A stretch of 64,000 nucleotides of DNA from Treponema parvum (lineage in GTDB: Bacteria; Spirochaetota; Spirochaetia; Treponematales; Treponemataceae). Under the pieces are notes generated by a model. It was not told where the DNA came from. It ran no database searches and saw only the letters and a list, made by a program, of their open reading frames with translations. Of the stretch, positions 26,501 through 33,664 are shown in pieces. Position numbers and translations under genes: made by a program. The DNA lies in NCBI RefSeq assembly GCF_017893965.1, contig NZ_CP054142.1, positions 1,426,001 through 1,490,000 of the forward strand, in the 5' to 3' direction. Within the stretch, counting starts at the first letter, position 1. Every line of letters begins with the position of its first letter.

Positions 26501-26716
26501 CTGATAGCGTGGTATTATATCCTTTATTGTAGAAGGAATAAAATGACCGAAATGCGGCAGTCCCGTAGCAAACGGCGGACCGTCGTAAAACACAAACTCA
26601 TCAGAGCCTTCGCGCTGCAAAACTGATTTTTTAAAAATATCTTTGTCTTTCCAGAATTTCAATACGATGTTTTCCTGTGCGGGAAAATCTGCCTTAGGAT
26701 TTACAGGGTTGTACAA
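23540..26716 (-). CDS. ileS: Isoleucyl-tRNA synthetase, eukaryote-like type
   Basis: Charges tRNA-Ile with isoleucine. The class I signature appears as PPFATGLPHFGHF near residues 46-58 and KMSKS as DGKKMSKSLRNY near 610. The editing domain lies between them (TTPWTLPSNLGLAVGP). At 1058 residues and with this HIGH-region sequence it belongs to the eukaryote-like type (IleRS2), which is usually insensitive to mupirocin; bacterial type 1 enzymes are ~930 residues and end in a zinc finger. The start is TTG with GAGGAG just upstream. A terminator hairpin separates it from the gene before it, so it has its own promoter. Confidence 0.96.
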   Translation of the reverse strand: MYNPVNPKADFPAQENIVLKFWKDKDIFKKSVLQREGSDEFVFYDGPPFATGLPHFGHFIPSTIKDIIPRYQTMKGKKVERRFGWDCHGLPVENLIEKELGLNSKTDIEKYGIEKFNDACRASVLRYTSQWRQIITRMGRWVDFDNDYKTMEADYMESIWWVVKTLWDKKMIYEGHYILPYCPRCSTVLSNHELSLGGYKDVYDPAVTLRFKITRAPESINDSELTNGRTYFLAWTTTPWTLPSNLGLAVGPDIDYVKVKDGDDFYILAESRLSAYYKSESEYKIIRKYKGLELAGAKYEPLFPYFSELTKNKDGSDGAFRVFTADFVSTEDGTGIVHTAPGFGEEDNKVFKGTGIPTVCPIDGECKFTSEVPDYEGRFVKDCDKDIIERLKREKKLVKRDQILHSYPHCWRCSHPLIYRAVGSWFVKVEEERENLLKANSRINWQPAHIKEGRFGKWLEGARDWAVSRNRYWGNPIPIWKCEECGKTLCVGSRDELKELSGVYPEDLHKQFVDKINIPCSCGKTMRRIPEVLDCWFESGAMPYAQNHYPFENKEYFERHFPADFISEGLDQTRGWFYTLTVLASNLLDRPAFKNCIVSGLVLASDGKKMSKSLRNYTDPVEAINQFGADAIRLFLMHSAVVKADDLRYSDDGVRDVLKSIIIPLWNSYSFFVTYANIDKILPTGRAFDLKLPENPLDRWMLSVTQQLVKKVTDALDSYDLSGAIDPIVLFIDLMNNWYIRRSRRRFWKSENDADKSEAYETLYIALKTFTKVASPVIPFITEQIWQNLKLDGDKESVHLEDYPEYNGAWRDEALEFKMSTVQKAVSMGRSLRNEFNLKNRQPLASVALITKNPEEKAVLSEMEDSIKEELNVKKVVFHEREDELVEYKAKANFRVLGKELGPLMKQASQKIEQLGQDAVQSIMEGANLSIEIEGKIVELTAEKIIVDRIEKEGMKVINDGTLTVGLDAKISDELRKEGYVRDLVRGIQNLRKESGLEVTDRIILCVSGSEDLKAAYEMFGGFIAGETLAVKTLWKDSLDWVEIEADDKIWRVSLEKA

Positions 26717-26737
26717 AATGCTCCTCTTTACTATGAC

Positions 26738-26780
26738 TTGAAAATTAAAAGATTCCGAACGGCGACTTCCTGCCGGAATC
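26738..26780 (-). terminator. Rho-independent terminator upstream of ileS
   Basis: On the minus strand GATTCCG (26774-26780) pairs with CGGAATC (26751-26757), followed by TTTTAATTTT. It lies 36 bases after the stop of the 26816-28039 gene and before ileS, so it ends that upstream transcript. Confidence 0.7.
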
Positions 26781-26815
26781 CGTCATAATTAGTTATTATC
26801 GCACAAATAAACAAA

Positions 26816-28039
26816 TTATTCTATAGGAGTATTTATAGGATTTTCGGACGCAGGGATTGTAACCGCAGAATTTTCAGAGGCAGAATTTTCAGCCGCAGGG
26901 GTTTTAGACGACGTTCGCTCGCGCAAAAACAACTTTTGACGCTCGGTTAAAAAGCGCTTTTGGCGTTCACGAAACGATTTTATAAGTGGATTGTCTTTTT
27001 CGAGCCGGAAAATATCGTCCCAATGCCAATTTAAATCGGAAGGGGGAAATAATGGAGGAGGATCGGGTTTTCTTCTGGAATTGGCGGAAACGGCAAGTTC
27101 CGCATAAGCGTTGGTCATTTCAATTTCCGAGACGGCTTCGGAAGATCCTTTGCGGAGCGCCATGTAGGGTTCTCCCAGCGCGCAGATGGAATATGAAGAA
27201 TCGAACGTATAAGATGAAACGTCGAAAGGAGATCTTTCAACGTTACGGATTCTTACGCTGCGGCCGGAAACGCACGTGTATATCTTTGAAGCGGACGCGA
27301 TGTGTTTTGCAACATAAAATGTCTTTTCTCCGTCGGAAAAACTTGCCGCCAGCGGAGAATATTCCATATCGGTCTGCCAATAGCGTATGTGATACACGGA
27401 GTCGTCGACGATGTAAAAAGACGTGAGCTCTCTTGAAATAAAAGGCTCGGAAGCTGTAATTCCGCTTGCCCTCCCCGCTCCTTTCCAATATCCGTAAAAT
27501 AAATTGTCTTCGGATAAATTCACGCTTTTATCTCGGATCCAAAAATTCAAATACAATTTTCCGTCGATCACCGCTACGGGAACGTCTGCAAAACTTCTGT
27601 CGGCGTATGTAAGGCGCACTTCCCAGACACCGCTGTTTTTATCTTCCGAAACGGTTCTAAATTCCGCTTCCGCACGGCCAGTGTCCGAAAACTCTGCCAA
27701 AACGCTTTCTGCATCTAAAGCCGTCACGCTGTTTAAATCGCGTTTATTTTCCGAAAATTTTTCAGGCTCGGCAGCCCTGTCGTAATACCAGCCGTAAAGA
27801 GTTTTCAGAATTACGGCCGCATAAGAAGAATTTTTTGAGTCTTCAATCGAGGCAAAATAAACAAATCTGTCTTTTCCTTCCCATATTCCGGAAAGCAAGG
27901 CGGGGATTTGGGGCGTAAATTCTTTTTGCACGGCATGCGCCGTATCTGAAAAACGTTCCCCCGATTGCCGATCAGCTGCAAAACAATGAAGGTTATAAAG
28001 CGCCGTCAAAAAAAATACCGATATTTTAAAAATCTTCAC
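26816..28039 (-). CDS. Secreted protein of unknown function
   Basis: A 407-residue exported protein with a signal peptide (residues 1-21, ending CFAAD). No family was recognised. The mature part is rich in aromatic residues and short beta-like stretches (SGIWEGKDRFVYFASI, VAVIDGKLYLNFWI), like soluble periplasmic or barrel-associated proteins. The last ~60 residues are basic then Ala/Ser/Pro-rich (PAAENSASENSAV). The start is GTG at 28039 without a clear Shine-Dalgarno. A sequence GCCGATAT just upstream resembles the -10 of a sigma-28 promoter but the -35 is poor. It is followed by a good terminator. Confidence 0.7.
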   Translation of the reverse strand: MKIFKISVFFLTALYNLHCFAADRQSGERFSDTAHAVQKEFTPQIPALLSGIWEGKDRFVYFASIEDSKNSSYAAVILKTLYGWYYDRAAEPEKFSENKRDLNSVTALDAESVLAEFSDTGRAEAEFRTVSEDKNSGVWEVRLTYADRSFADVPVAVIDGKLYLNFWIRDKSVNLSEDNLFYGYWKGAGRASGITASEPFISRELTSFYIVDDSVYHIRYWQTDMEYSPLAASFSDGEKTFYVAKHIASASKIYTCVSGRSVRIRNVERSPFDVSSYTFDSSYSICALGEPYMALRKGSSEAVSEIEMTNAYAELAVSANSRRKPDPPPLFPPSDLNWHWDDIFRLEKDNPLIKSFRERQKRFLTERQKLFLRERTSSKTPAAENSASENSAVTIPASENPINTPIE

Positions 28040-28164
28040 TTTAAAAATATCGGCACAAAGTATCGGTTAATAAAGCTATGCTTTCGGCGGGAATTTCGTT
28101 CGAGCGGCTTGCCTGTTCGGAATAAAAAACTTGTGTTTTTATTTTAAATTATTTTGTAGGCTAA

Positions 28165-28383
28165 TGCCGAAGTTCGGAAATCTCGGCTGATTTTAACAGT
28201 AAAAAAACTATATCTTCTTTGAAATGTGAAGATGATTTGAAAATTCCTCCGGGGAATAAATTTGAACATCTGCTCGGTGATTTGAAAGATTATTGTTCGA
28301 TACGAATAAATGACCAATGGAGAATACGGTTTAAATTTCAGAGCAACGAAGCTTATGAAGTAAAGATTGTGGATTATCACTAA
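28165..28383 (+). pseudogene. higB toxin remnant, 5' truncated
   Basis: An open frame without a start encodes the C-terminal two thirds of a HigB/RelE-type mRNA-interferase toxin: LKIPPGNKFEHLLGDLKD, YCSIRINDQWRIRFKF and EVKIVDYH, closely following the family's PPGN ... SIRINDQWR ... EIVDYH pattern. The N-terminal ~35 residues are missing, and an in-frame TAA stands at 28162. Just downstream is the start of the matching antitoxin, so this was once a higBA pair. It marks the left edge of the accessory island. Confidence 0.75.
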
Positions 28384-28395
28384 GAGAGGTTTATT

Positions 28396-28476
28396 ATGGA
28401 TGAAAAATTTGAATTGCCGAAAATCGGCGATATCATTAGAGAAGAAACCTCTTCAAAAAAAAGATTCAGGACCTTT
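28396..28476 (+). pseudogene. higA antitoxin remnant, 3' truncated
   Basis: Starts with ATG after AGAGG, 12 bases after higB. The first ~17 residues, MDEKFELPKIGDIIREE, fit the N-terminus of a HigA antitoxin (which continues into an Xre-type helix-turn-helix). After that the reading diverges and runs into the 3' end of vapC on the other strand. The helix-turn-helix is absent, so it cannot be functional. The end coordinate is approximate. Confidence 0.6.
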
Positions 28477-28536
28477 TACTGTCTTTTTAGTCATATTTTC
28501 GCCAACTTGAAGTACCTGTCAGGGGTTTCCGTTGGT

Positions 28537-28926
28537 CTACCAAATAGTTTTTACATCATAAAGCGAAATGTTTGCATCGGTTGTTACAATAGTTAAGTCA
28601 TTTTCGATTGCTTGTGCAATTAGAATTCTGTCAAACGGGTCATTGTGTTTTATATTTTCTTGAAACGGTAAATTTTTAACTTTATTAAAATCGTCAAGCG
28701 TAATCGGAAGTTTTCTAAATCCCGCCGTTCTGCACATTTCATCTATTTCAAAAACGGTGTGCTCAATCTCAAGTTTCTTTTTGCTTTGCTTTATAGAAAT
28801 TTCCCAAAATGAAGCATAACTGTAAAAACAAATATGTGACTCAATTATTCTTCTTGCGCTTTGTGACAAACGGGAGTCTCCGAATAAATACCAAAGAATT
28901 GTATGAGTATCAAGCAGATATTTCAT
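28537..28926 (-). CDS. VapC-family PIN-domain toxin
   Basis: A 129-residue PIN-domain ribonuclease toxin. The acidic residues expected to bind Mg2+ are visible: LLDTHTILWYL (Asp6), SFWEISIK (Glu42), PFDRILIAQA (Asp98) and TTDANISLYD (Asp115). It resembles the Sll0205-like VapC branch. It starts at ATG, overlapping the antitoxin stop by one base (TAATG). The toxin targets RNA, usually tRNA, when the antitoxin is lost. The gene appears intact and follows a broken higBA on the other strand. Confidence 0.9.
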   Translation of the reverse strand: MKYLLDTHTILWYLFGDSRLSQSARRIIESHICFYSYASFWEISIKQSKKKLEIEHTVFEIDEMCRTAGFRKLPITLDDFNKVKNLPFQENIKHNDPFDRILIAQAIENDLTIVTTDANISLYDVKTIW

Positions 28927-29138
28927 TACATGTACTCCGCAAAGTCTTCAAGCGGCTCATCAAAATCGGAAGACATGTAAAAATGATCATCTTTCCAAAT
29001 TCCATACATTGATTTTTGCGTAGAAGCGGTATCGTCCTCCGGAAATTTCAGTTTTACCAAGCGAATAAAATCAATAACCTCACTTAAAGCTGCTCGGGGA
29101 AGTGTTTTAATCTCTTTTTCCACACTTGAGTAGGACAT
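28926..29138 (-). CDS. VapB-like (DUF2281-type) antitoxin
   Basis: A 70-residue protein directly upstream of and overlapping the VapC toxin by one base, the standard antitoxin-toxin order. The N-terminal helix pair (VEKEIKTLPRAALSEVIDFIRLVKLKF) fits DUF2281 antitoxins. The C-terminal half (ISIDE-like acidic tail, DFDEPLEDFAEYM) would wrap the toxin. A Shine-Dalgarno (TAGGAGG) precedes the ATG. Confidence 0.8.
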   Translation of the reverse strand: MSYSSVEKEIKTLPRAALSEVIDFIRLVKLKFPEDDTASTQKSMYGIWKDDHFYMSSDFDEPLEDFAEYM

Positions 29139-29386
29139 AATTGACCTCCTAATCGACCTTTATTATATTACATTTTTGGGAAAAAAACAGATACAAAGTT
29201 GTGTTTACGGGCGTTCTTCATAGTTGCAAGATCTTAACAGCCTTCGTGCTATGGTATGGCCGTGTAGCGTTGAACGCAGGCACTTTACACACGGTCATAT
29301 CGCTGCAATCCATCACGTGCTTATATAAACGTTTCTAAAGTACTTTAAATTATTTTAGGAAGATTTTTTATGTGCGAGAAACTACT
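29139..29386. other. Intergenic stretch in the accessory island
   Basis: About 250 bases with no recognised gene. It contains an imperfect inverted repeat, ATGGCCGTGT with ACACGGTCAT (around 29257-29299), and AT-rich sequence suitable for the vapBC promoter. It borders the structured repeat that follows. Confidence 0.4.
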
Positions 29387-29601
29387 TTGCAGCTTCTGTA
29401 GAAAAAGCGTACTCGTATTGAATACATTTTTTCTACAGCTCAAACACCATGATTTTGAGCCGCTGCTGAATTGTCAAAGAACGAAACTGCAAAATATTTC
29501 ATGGGATATCTTGCAGAAAATCTTTCAAACCGTTTTATTATAATGCACCAGTCATAATTGTAAAATTCTTACTTTCGGTTGTTATAGAATTATTTCACAC
29601 C
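29387..29601 (-). repeat. Structured repeat element, copy 1
   Basis: A ~215-base element nearly identical to 33445-33664. On the plus strand GCAGC (29389) pairs with GCTGC (29462) and encloses two hairpins: CTGTAGAAAAA/TTTTTCTACAG (29396-29438, 21-base loop) and CTCAAA/TTTGAG (29439-29459), a three-way junction. A third hairpin, CTGCAAAATAT/ATATCTTGCAG, follows near 29487-29516. Stems are conserved between copies, while the large loop differs. One end supplies the last codons of the ankyrin gene. It sits 3' of that gene and ends module 2 of the Rhs island. Confidence 0.75.
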
Positions 29602-30348
29602 ATCAAAAAGTTTTTGTATTTTTTCAACCATCGCTTCTTCCCCGCTCAATTTTGCCGCTTCAAGACAGCTTTCGTCTACAGCTGCTCCGTATTTCAGTAA
29701 TAAATCTACTTGACTTTCCCATTGTATTCCTTTCTTTATAGCTTCATACAACGGTGTAGTCGCCTCAGCACTATTAAAATATTTAAATGCTTTTTTATCC
29801 GTAAAAAAAAGTAATTTCTTACTTTTTCCAAATGGGAAAGGATGTCCTTTCATATTCGGATCTGCCCCTGCCTCTAAGTAAGCTTGTAAAAGTCTATTGG
29901 CATCTTCAACAAAACAATTTTTTTGGAATTTGATATCGGAAGAAGACTCTCCTCGAAACTCCCTTTCTCTCTCCCAGCTCTTTAGATTCTTATTATTAAA
30001 AGAATATACTCTATCCCATATATAGGGTAATTGATTTACATGAGCTCCATTTTCAACCAGCAATCTTAAAATTATTAAATCGCTATAATTCAGCGGTTTT
30101 TCTTCAATCTTGTTATAATAATTATTAGTAAACCCCTCAATCAAAACTTTCAATGGAATACTATCAACCCAACCAGCTTCTCCCCTACATTTATTGGGAT
30201 TATATCCTGCTTCAAGATGCTTTTGCACCCATTTTACATCTTCCCTATAGACAGCTACATAAAAATAATAGCTACTCAGCGGCATTTCTTGTGCTCCTAA
30301 AATAACAGTCAATAAAAGTAAGCTAATTGTTATAATTACTTTTTTCAT
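29590..30348 (-). CDS. Secreted ankyrin-repeat protein, likely immunity partner of the DUF4474 toxin
   Basis: A ~252-residue protein with a signal peptide (MKKVIITISLLLLTVILGAQ) and ankyrin-like repeats: VAVYREDVKWVQKHLEAGYNPN, LRLLVENGAHVNQLP, LLQAYLEAGADPNM, PLYEAIKKGIQWE and LLLKYGAAVDES. The ATG at 30348 is two bases after the DUF4474 stop; an in-frame ATG 24 bases earlier overlaps it. Direct coupling to a toxin-type ORF in a polymorphic-toxin array argues for an immunity role, and a signal peptide fits a toxin that acts outside the cytoplasm. The last four codons lie in the shared repeat element. Confidence 0.75.
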   Translation of the reverse strand: MKKVIITISLLLLTVILGAQEMPLSSYYFYVAVYREDVKWVQKHLEAGYNPNKCRGEAGWVDSIPLKVLIEGFTNNYYNKIEEKPLNYSDLIILRLLVENGAHVNQLPYIWDRVYSFNNKNLKSWEREREFRGESSSDIKFQKNCFVEDANRLLQAYLEAGADPNMKGHPFPFGKSKKLLFFTDKKAFKYFNSAEATTPLYEAIKKGIQWESQVDLLLKYGAAVDESCLEAAKLSGEEAMVEKIQKLFDGVK

Positions 30349-30349
30349 A

Positions 30350-30913
30350 CTATTCTTCTTGTTTAGTTCCATATCTGAAATTTACCGAATTCCTATTAAT
30401 ACTTATACTGACAGCCCCTTTTCCATTCCAATAATATTTTTCTGCATTTTCTTTTTCATCCTTTATTTGATCAAAAAAATTCTTAGCACTTTCTTCACCC
30501 TTAAAGTTTAGAGTAAATTCTGCTGTAAGATCATCTTTATGTCGATGATTTGTTGGAGTAAATCCTGTTGTCCAAAAACTTGGCTTCTTTTCCTTATTAT
30601 TTAACAATATCTGACCATTCTTATTGTCAATAAGTTTGAATGAGGATGTCTCTATTCCCAGTTTCTTTAAATCATTTCTGTTTAGCGAACAACCTTTCGG
30701 ACTATAAAGGCCTATTTCTCCTCCTGCACCTACAAGTCCATAATTACCTTTCCACATTCTTACCGTAAAGTCTTGCCCTTCTAATTTTGTAGCATTAATA
30801 TTAAACCCTAACATAACTGATGCTACATCATATCCGTCAAAATATCCTGCCAATCGCTGAGGTGCATGATGGCTCCATGATAAAGGTGAAAAAATGAAAT
30901 GGTACTCTCCCAT
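30350..30913 (-). CDS. DUF4474-type orphan Rhs C-terminal (toxin-like) domain
   Basis: A 187-residue ORF. Its pattern, LAGYFDGYDVASVMLGFNI, FTVRMWKGNYGLVGAGGEIGLY, PSFWTTGFTPTNHRHKD and LTAEFTLNF, matches DUF4474, a domain found at the C-terminus of Rhs/YD-repeat proteins. Here it stands alone: no Rhs core precedes it, the upstream frame has a stop, and no Shine-Dalgarno lies next to this ATG. An AAGGAG/GTG start is seen 40 bases upstream but in another frame. It is probably a displaced C-terminal cassette followed by its ankyrin partner. Confidence 0.7.
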   Translation of the reverse strand: MGEYHFIFSPLSWSHHAPQRLAGYFDGYDVASVMLGFNINATKLEGQDFTVRMWKGNYGLVGAGGEIGLYSPKGCSLNRNDLKKLGIETSSFKLIDNKNGQILLNNKEKKPSFWTTGFTPTNHRHKDDLTAEFTLNFKGEESAKNFFDQIKDEKENAEKYYWNGKGAVSISINRNSVNFRYGTKQEE

Positions 30914-30958
30914 GTTAGCGGCAAGATTTTACGAGACACTTTAGTATTCTCCTTTCTT

Positions 30959-31441
30959 TTAAACCGAAAACATAGAATTTAGCCATTGCGTTTTAAACTT
31001 AGGATATAATATAAACCCCAACCATTCTTCCTTGATACTTCCATCGGATAATTCAAACTTCACTTTTAAACTTATATATATCGGTGCATCGTCTTCCATA
31101 TCATCCAAATTAAATTCTTTCGGCAAATCATATCGTTCACCTTCGGAATCTGTAGTTGAAAATAATTCATTGCTTCTATACTCAAATGTATTTTTATTGA
31201 CAATAACTTCTTCAAAAGTAACGGTTTTACATAATGCATTCTTAATATCACAAGTTAGTATTAGTTTATAAGGAGGTACATCACCTCCATTTCCAATGTG
31301 GCCAAAAACATTAGCGTATATTTTAACACCATACATAAAATCAGAATGATTATTACGAAAATACGTTTTAGTTTTTGCAGGGTAAACCAAACATGAGGCC
31401 AATAAGAATGGGAGAAATAAAATATAAAAGCACTTTTTCAT
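30959..31441 (-). CDS. Lipoprotein, likely immunity partner of Rhs C-terminal domain A
   Basis: A ~160-residue lipoprotein: MKKCFYILFLPFLLASC is a clean lipoprotein signal with the lipobox Cys at residue 17. The mature part is beta-rich (KIYANVFGHIGNGGDVPPY, ISLKVKFELSDGSIKEEW). No family was recognised. It starts at ATG 31441, five bases after the stop of the Rhs C-terminal ORF; an in-frame start further up (31498) overlaps it but lacks signal-peptide sense. Its position directly 3' of a toxin-type C-terminus is the argument for immunity. Confidence 0.7.
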   Translation of the reverse strand: MKKCFYILFLPFLLASCLVYPAKTKTYFRNNHSDFMYGVKIYANVFGHIGNGGDVPPYKLILTCDIKNALCKTVTFEEVIVNKNTFEYRSNELFSTTDSEGERYDLPKEFNLDDMEDDAPIYISLKVKFELSDGSIKEEWLGFILYPKFKTQWLNSMFSV

Positions 31442-31445
31442 TTTT

Positions 31446-32578
31446 TTAATCCTCCGTATTGGTTTTCTTTTTGAAAAGATCGTTAAAAAAAGCACCAACC
31501 CTTTTTATACCGGAGTCTATTAGTTGACCTGCTCTATCTTCCATATTTGAAGGATCATCTTCACCGGTTCCTAATAAACCCCAAAGTAAAACATCTTCTC
31601 CATGTGTAATTGGATTATTATTTCTTCCGCGATTAAATGTTCCTCGTGCTTTAGGATCTGTAACAGGTTTGTTGTTTGTATTATCCCAAATAATCTCACC
31701 TCCCGTCTCTTTACCATCCTTAATTGTTTTGTATTTTGTAATACTTATACCTTCAACTTGATGGAAATCGTCGGCTTTATCTATTTTAAATGTTTTCAAA
31801 TCTGCAGGATTGCGACCCCCTTCATCCCCAAAAGCTTCTTTCAACGCTTTCTCATTTTCCATATCTCTTAAAGGACCATTATAGTTTTGTAAATCTTTTG
31901 CTGCTACATAGCCCATCAAGGCACCTACTATACCTCCTGACAATCCGCCTATAGATATTCCTTGCGCTATCCCTTGCATGGTCATAACACATTCAACAAC
32001 TCTGTAATCACGTTCACTTTTTCCATCCGGATCTATATATTTCACAGGATTATTTCCTGCATAGTGATATAGCTGTAAGTTAACGATGTTGAATATGCCT
32101 CCTTGTCCCGGTAGGCTTTGATTGTATCTCTTCGCCTCATCGTTCACAGGCGCTTGCGGAATGTACTCCCCTACCGCAGGATCCGTGGATAAACAGCGGG
32201 AGTACTTCGCATCCAAGTACCTTGCACCGTAATAGTATAGTCCTGTCTCTTCATCCTGCTCTTTTGCTGTGAACGCCGCAACCTTACGGTTGCTTCCCGA
32301 GTTTTGCGCTGCAAAACTCGTAGAAAAGAGGCTTCGATCTGAGCTCCATTTCATTTTCTGACTTCTTCTCTACCCACAGCTCTCCATACGGCGTGTATTC
32401 AATACGTTGGTATTCGTTTCCTTCATAGTCGGTAATTAGTTGTGCCGAGCCTAGGTGGTCAGGATGATAGTAGTACCTGTGATGATATTCATCGCTTTGC
32501 CCATAGCTTATATCAAGTTTACTTGTCTGCTTGGTTACGATCCTTGTCTCACCTAGATATATGTGCTTTGAATACTGC
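31446..32578 (-). pseudogene. Rhs core fragment with C-terminal domain A, frameshifted
   Basis: Two frames form one Rhs fragment. The 5' part (32578 to ~32325) encodes YHPDHLGSAQLITDYEG and IEYTPYGELW. The 3' part encodes AFTAKEQDEETGLYYYGARY, LSTDPAVGEY and NNPVKYIDPDG, then a unique C-terminal domain of ~195 residues. One extra base in 32321-32331, compared with the copy at 36140, shifts the frame. The unique domain has a Gly-rich hydrophobic stretch (SIGGLSGGIVGALMGYV) and a polar C-terminus; no toxin family was recognised. The Rhs N-terminus is absent: homology begins at 32578. A two-residue difference (ETG) marks the version lacking one palindromic insert. Confidence 0.85.
32278..32320. 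repeat. In-frame palindromes in Rhs core copy A
   Basis: Two palindromes within coding sequence: GCAACC-TTAC-GGTTGC (32278-32293) and CGAGTTTTGC-GCT-GCAAAACTCG (32298-32320). They lie in the segment between the PYGELW and DEETGLYYYG landmarks, where Rhs cores usually have only a few residues. The third palindrome of the other copies is absent here. Confidence 0.7.
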
Positions 32579-32659
32579 AAGCTGCAGGTAAAGAATTTTT
32601 ATCCTACCGTTCCATTCCGAATTTCAAAACTGGTTTGGATCAATTATCCCAATTGTTAT
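32579..32659. other. Junction between relE and Rhs module 2
   Basis: Eighty-one bases with no gene. The Rhs homology stops abruptly at 32578, at a CTGCAG-TATTC join, so this is a recombination junction. Confidence 0.4.
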
Positions 32660-32920
32660 TTATTCATCATATACTTCTCGACGATGCCCTATTCTTACAA
32701 CAGTTATCAAAAGCTTATCATCTTTTATTTCGCAAATCATTCTGTAGTCTCCTATGCGGTAACGCCACAAACCTGCAAGATTACTTTTAAGCCTTTTTCC
32801 CCTTGTTCTTGGATCCTTAAGGCCTTTAAGCTCATGGATATATTTTAGTATCTGCTTTTGAATGCTGCCATCCAGTTTCTTTAATGTTTTAAACGCAGTT
32901 TCAGAGAATTCTACTCTCAT
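32660..32920 (-). CDS. RelE/ParE-type toxin
   Basis: An 86-residue toxin of the RelE superfamily: MRVEFSETAFKTLKKLD at the start, GLWRYRIGDYRMICEI in the middle and ITVVRIGHRREVYD at the end. The Arg, Tyr and His residues near the C-terminus fit an mRNA interferase. It overlaps the antitoxin stop by four bases. It appears intact. It sits between the two Rhs modules. Confidence 0.92.
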   Translation of the reverse strand: MRVEFSETAFKTLKKLDGSIQKQILKYIHELKGLKDPRTRGKRLKSNLAGLWRYRIGDYRMICEIKDDKLLITVVRIGHRREVYDE

Positions 32921-33150
32921 ATCCCAAGCTCACTTTCTACTTCAGAGAGTGAATATACGGCTTCCTTTCCGCTTCTTACGTTTTTTACAATTTCTTCTGC
33001 AAGAAATATATCCTCCAGATCATCCAGATACTCATTAAGCAGATAGTTATAGAAAAATGAGGCAGGTCGTTTTGTAAGTTTTGCAAGTTTTTCTATTCGT
33101 GATTTACATACGGGATTTACCCTAAAATTTACTGTTGCAGTATTAGTCAT
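32917..33150 (-). CDS. RelB-like ribbon-helix-helix antitoxin
   Basis: A 77-residue antitoxin with an N-terminal ribbon-helix-helix (TATVNFRVNPVCKSRIEKLAKLTKR) and a C-terminal acidic toxin-binding part ending YSLSEVESELGI. It precedes and overlaps the RelE-type toxin by four bases. It would repress its own operon together with the toxin. Confidence 0.88.
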   Translation of the reverse strand: MTNTATVNFRVNPVCKSRIEKLAKLTKRPASFFYNYLLNEYLDDLEDIFLAEEIVKNVRSGKEAVYSLSEVESELGI

Positions 33151-33444
33151 ATTTAGCTTCCTTTTTTGTATTACATTGTATCACAAATCTGTTTTATAAT
33201 CAATAATATTTTCTTAAAATGTTCGTAATCACGAAGTAAATACAAAATCGCTCTCGCAGGACAATATTACAAAAGAATTCCGTTCTTTTCCACTTGTCGT
33301 TCAGACACAGCTTTTTACGTCCCTGAAAAATCTTAAACAAACAATATTAACAAAGCATGTTTTGTACGCATTCTTTTATGTTCATCTTCGTAAAATTGAA
33401 TGGGCTAGGTAAAACTAATATATTAAAATTTTCTAAAAATATCT
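33151..33444. other. Intergenic stretch between relB and the second structured repeat
   Basis: About 290 AT-rich bases with no recognised gene. The relBE promoter must lie here. No repeat shared with the left-hand spacer was seen. Confidence 0.4.
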
Positions 33445-33664
33445 TGCAGCTTCTGTAGAAAAAGTACACTCTTGGCGAATATGTTTTTTCTACAGCTCAA
33501 ACGCCATGATTTTGAGCCGCTGCCGAATTGTCAAAGAACGAAACTGCAAAATATTTCATGGGAATATCTTGCAGAAAATTTCTTTCAAACTGCTTTATTA
33601 TAATTCATCAATGGTGAATTGTAAAAACACTTTCTTCCCTGTTGTTATGGAATTATTTCACACC
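33445..33664 (-). repeat. Structured repeat element, copy 2
   Basis: Second copy of the element at 29387-29601. GCAGC (33446-33450) pairs with GCTGC (33519-33523) around CTGTAGAAAAA/TTTTTCTACAG (33453-33495) and CTCAAA/TTTGAG (33496-33516); the third hairpin is CTGCAAAATATT/AATATCTTGCAG (33544-33574). The 21-base loop of the first hairpin is different from copy 1 while its stem is identical. It ends module 1 of the Rhs island, about 250 bases 3' of the last putative immunity gene. Confidence 0.75.

Noticed and set aside
26720-26815. T-box or other riboswitch before ileS
   Set aside because: The only structure is a simple terminator hairpin for the preceding gene; no T-box sequence or specifier loop was seen.
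28144-28380. Minus-strand 78-codon open frame opposite the higB remnant
   Set aside because: The plus strand carries the recognisable HigB sequence, so the minus frame is a shadow.
29387-33664. Insertion sequence bounded by the two structured repeats
   Set aside because: The repeats are in direct orientation and no transposase lies between or beside them; module ends fit better.
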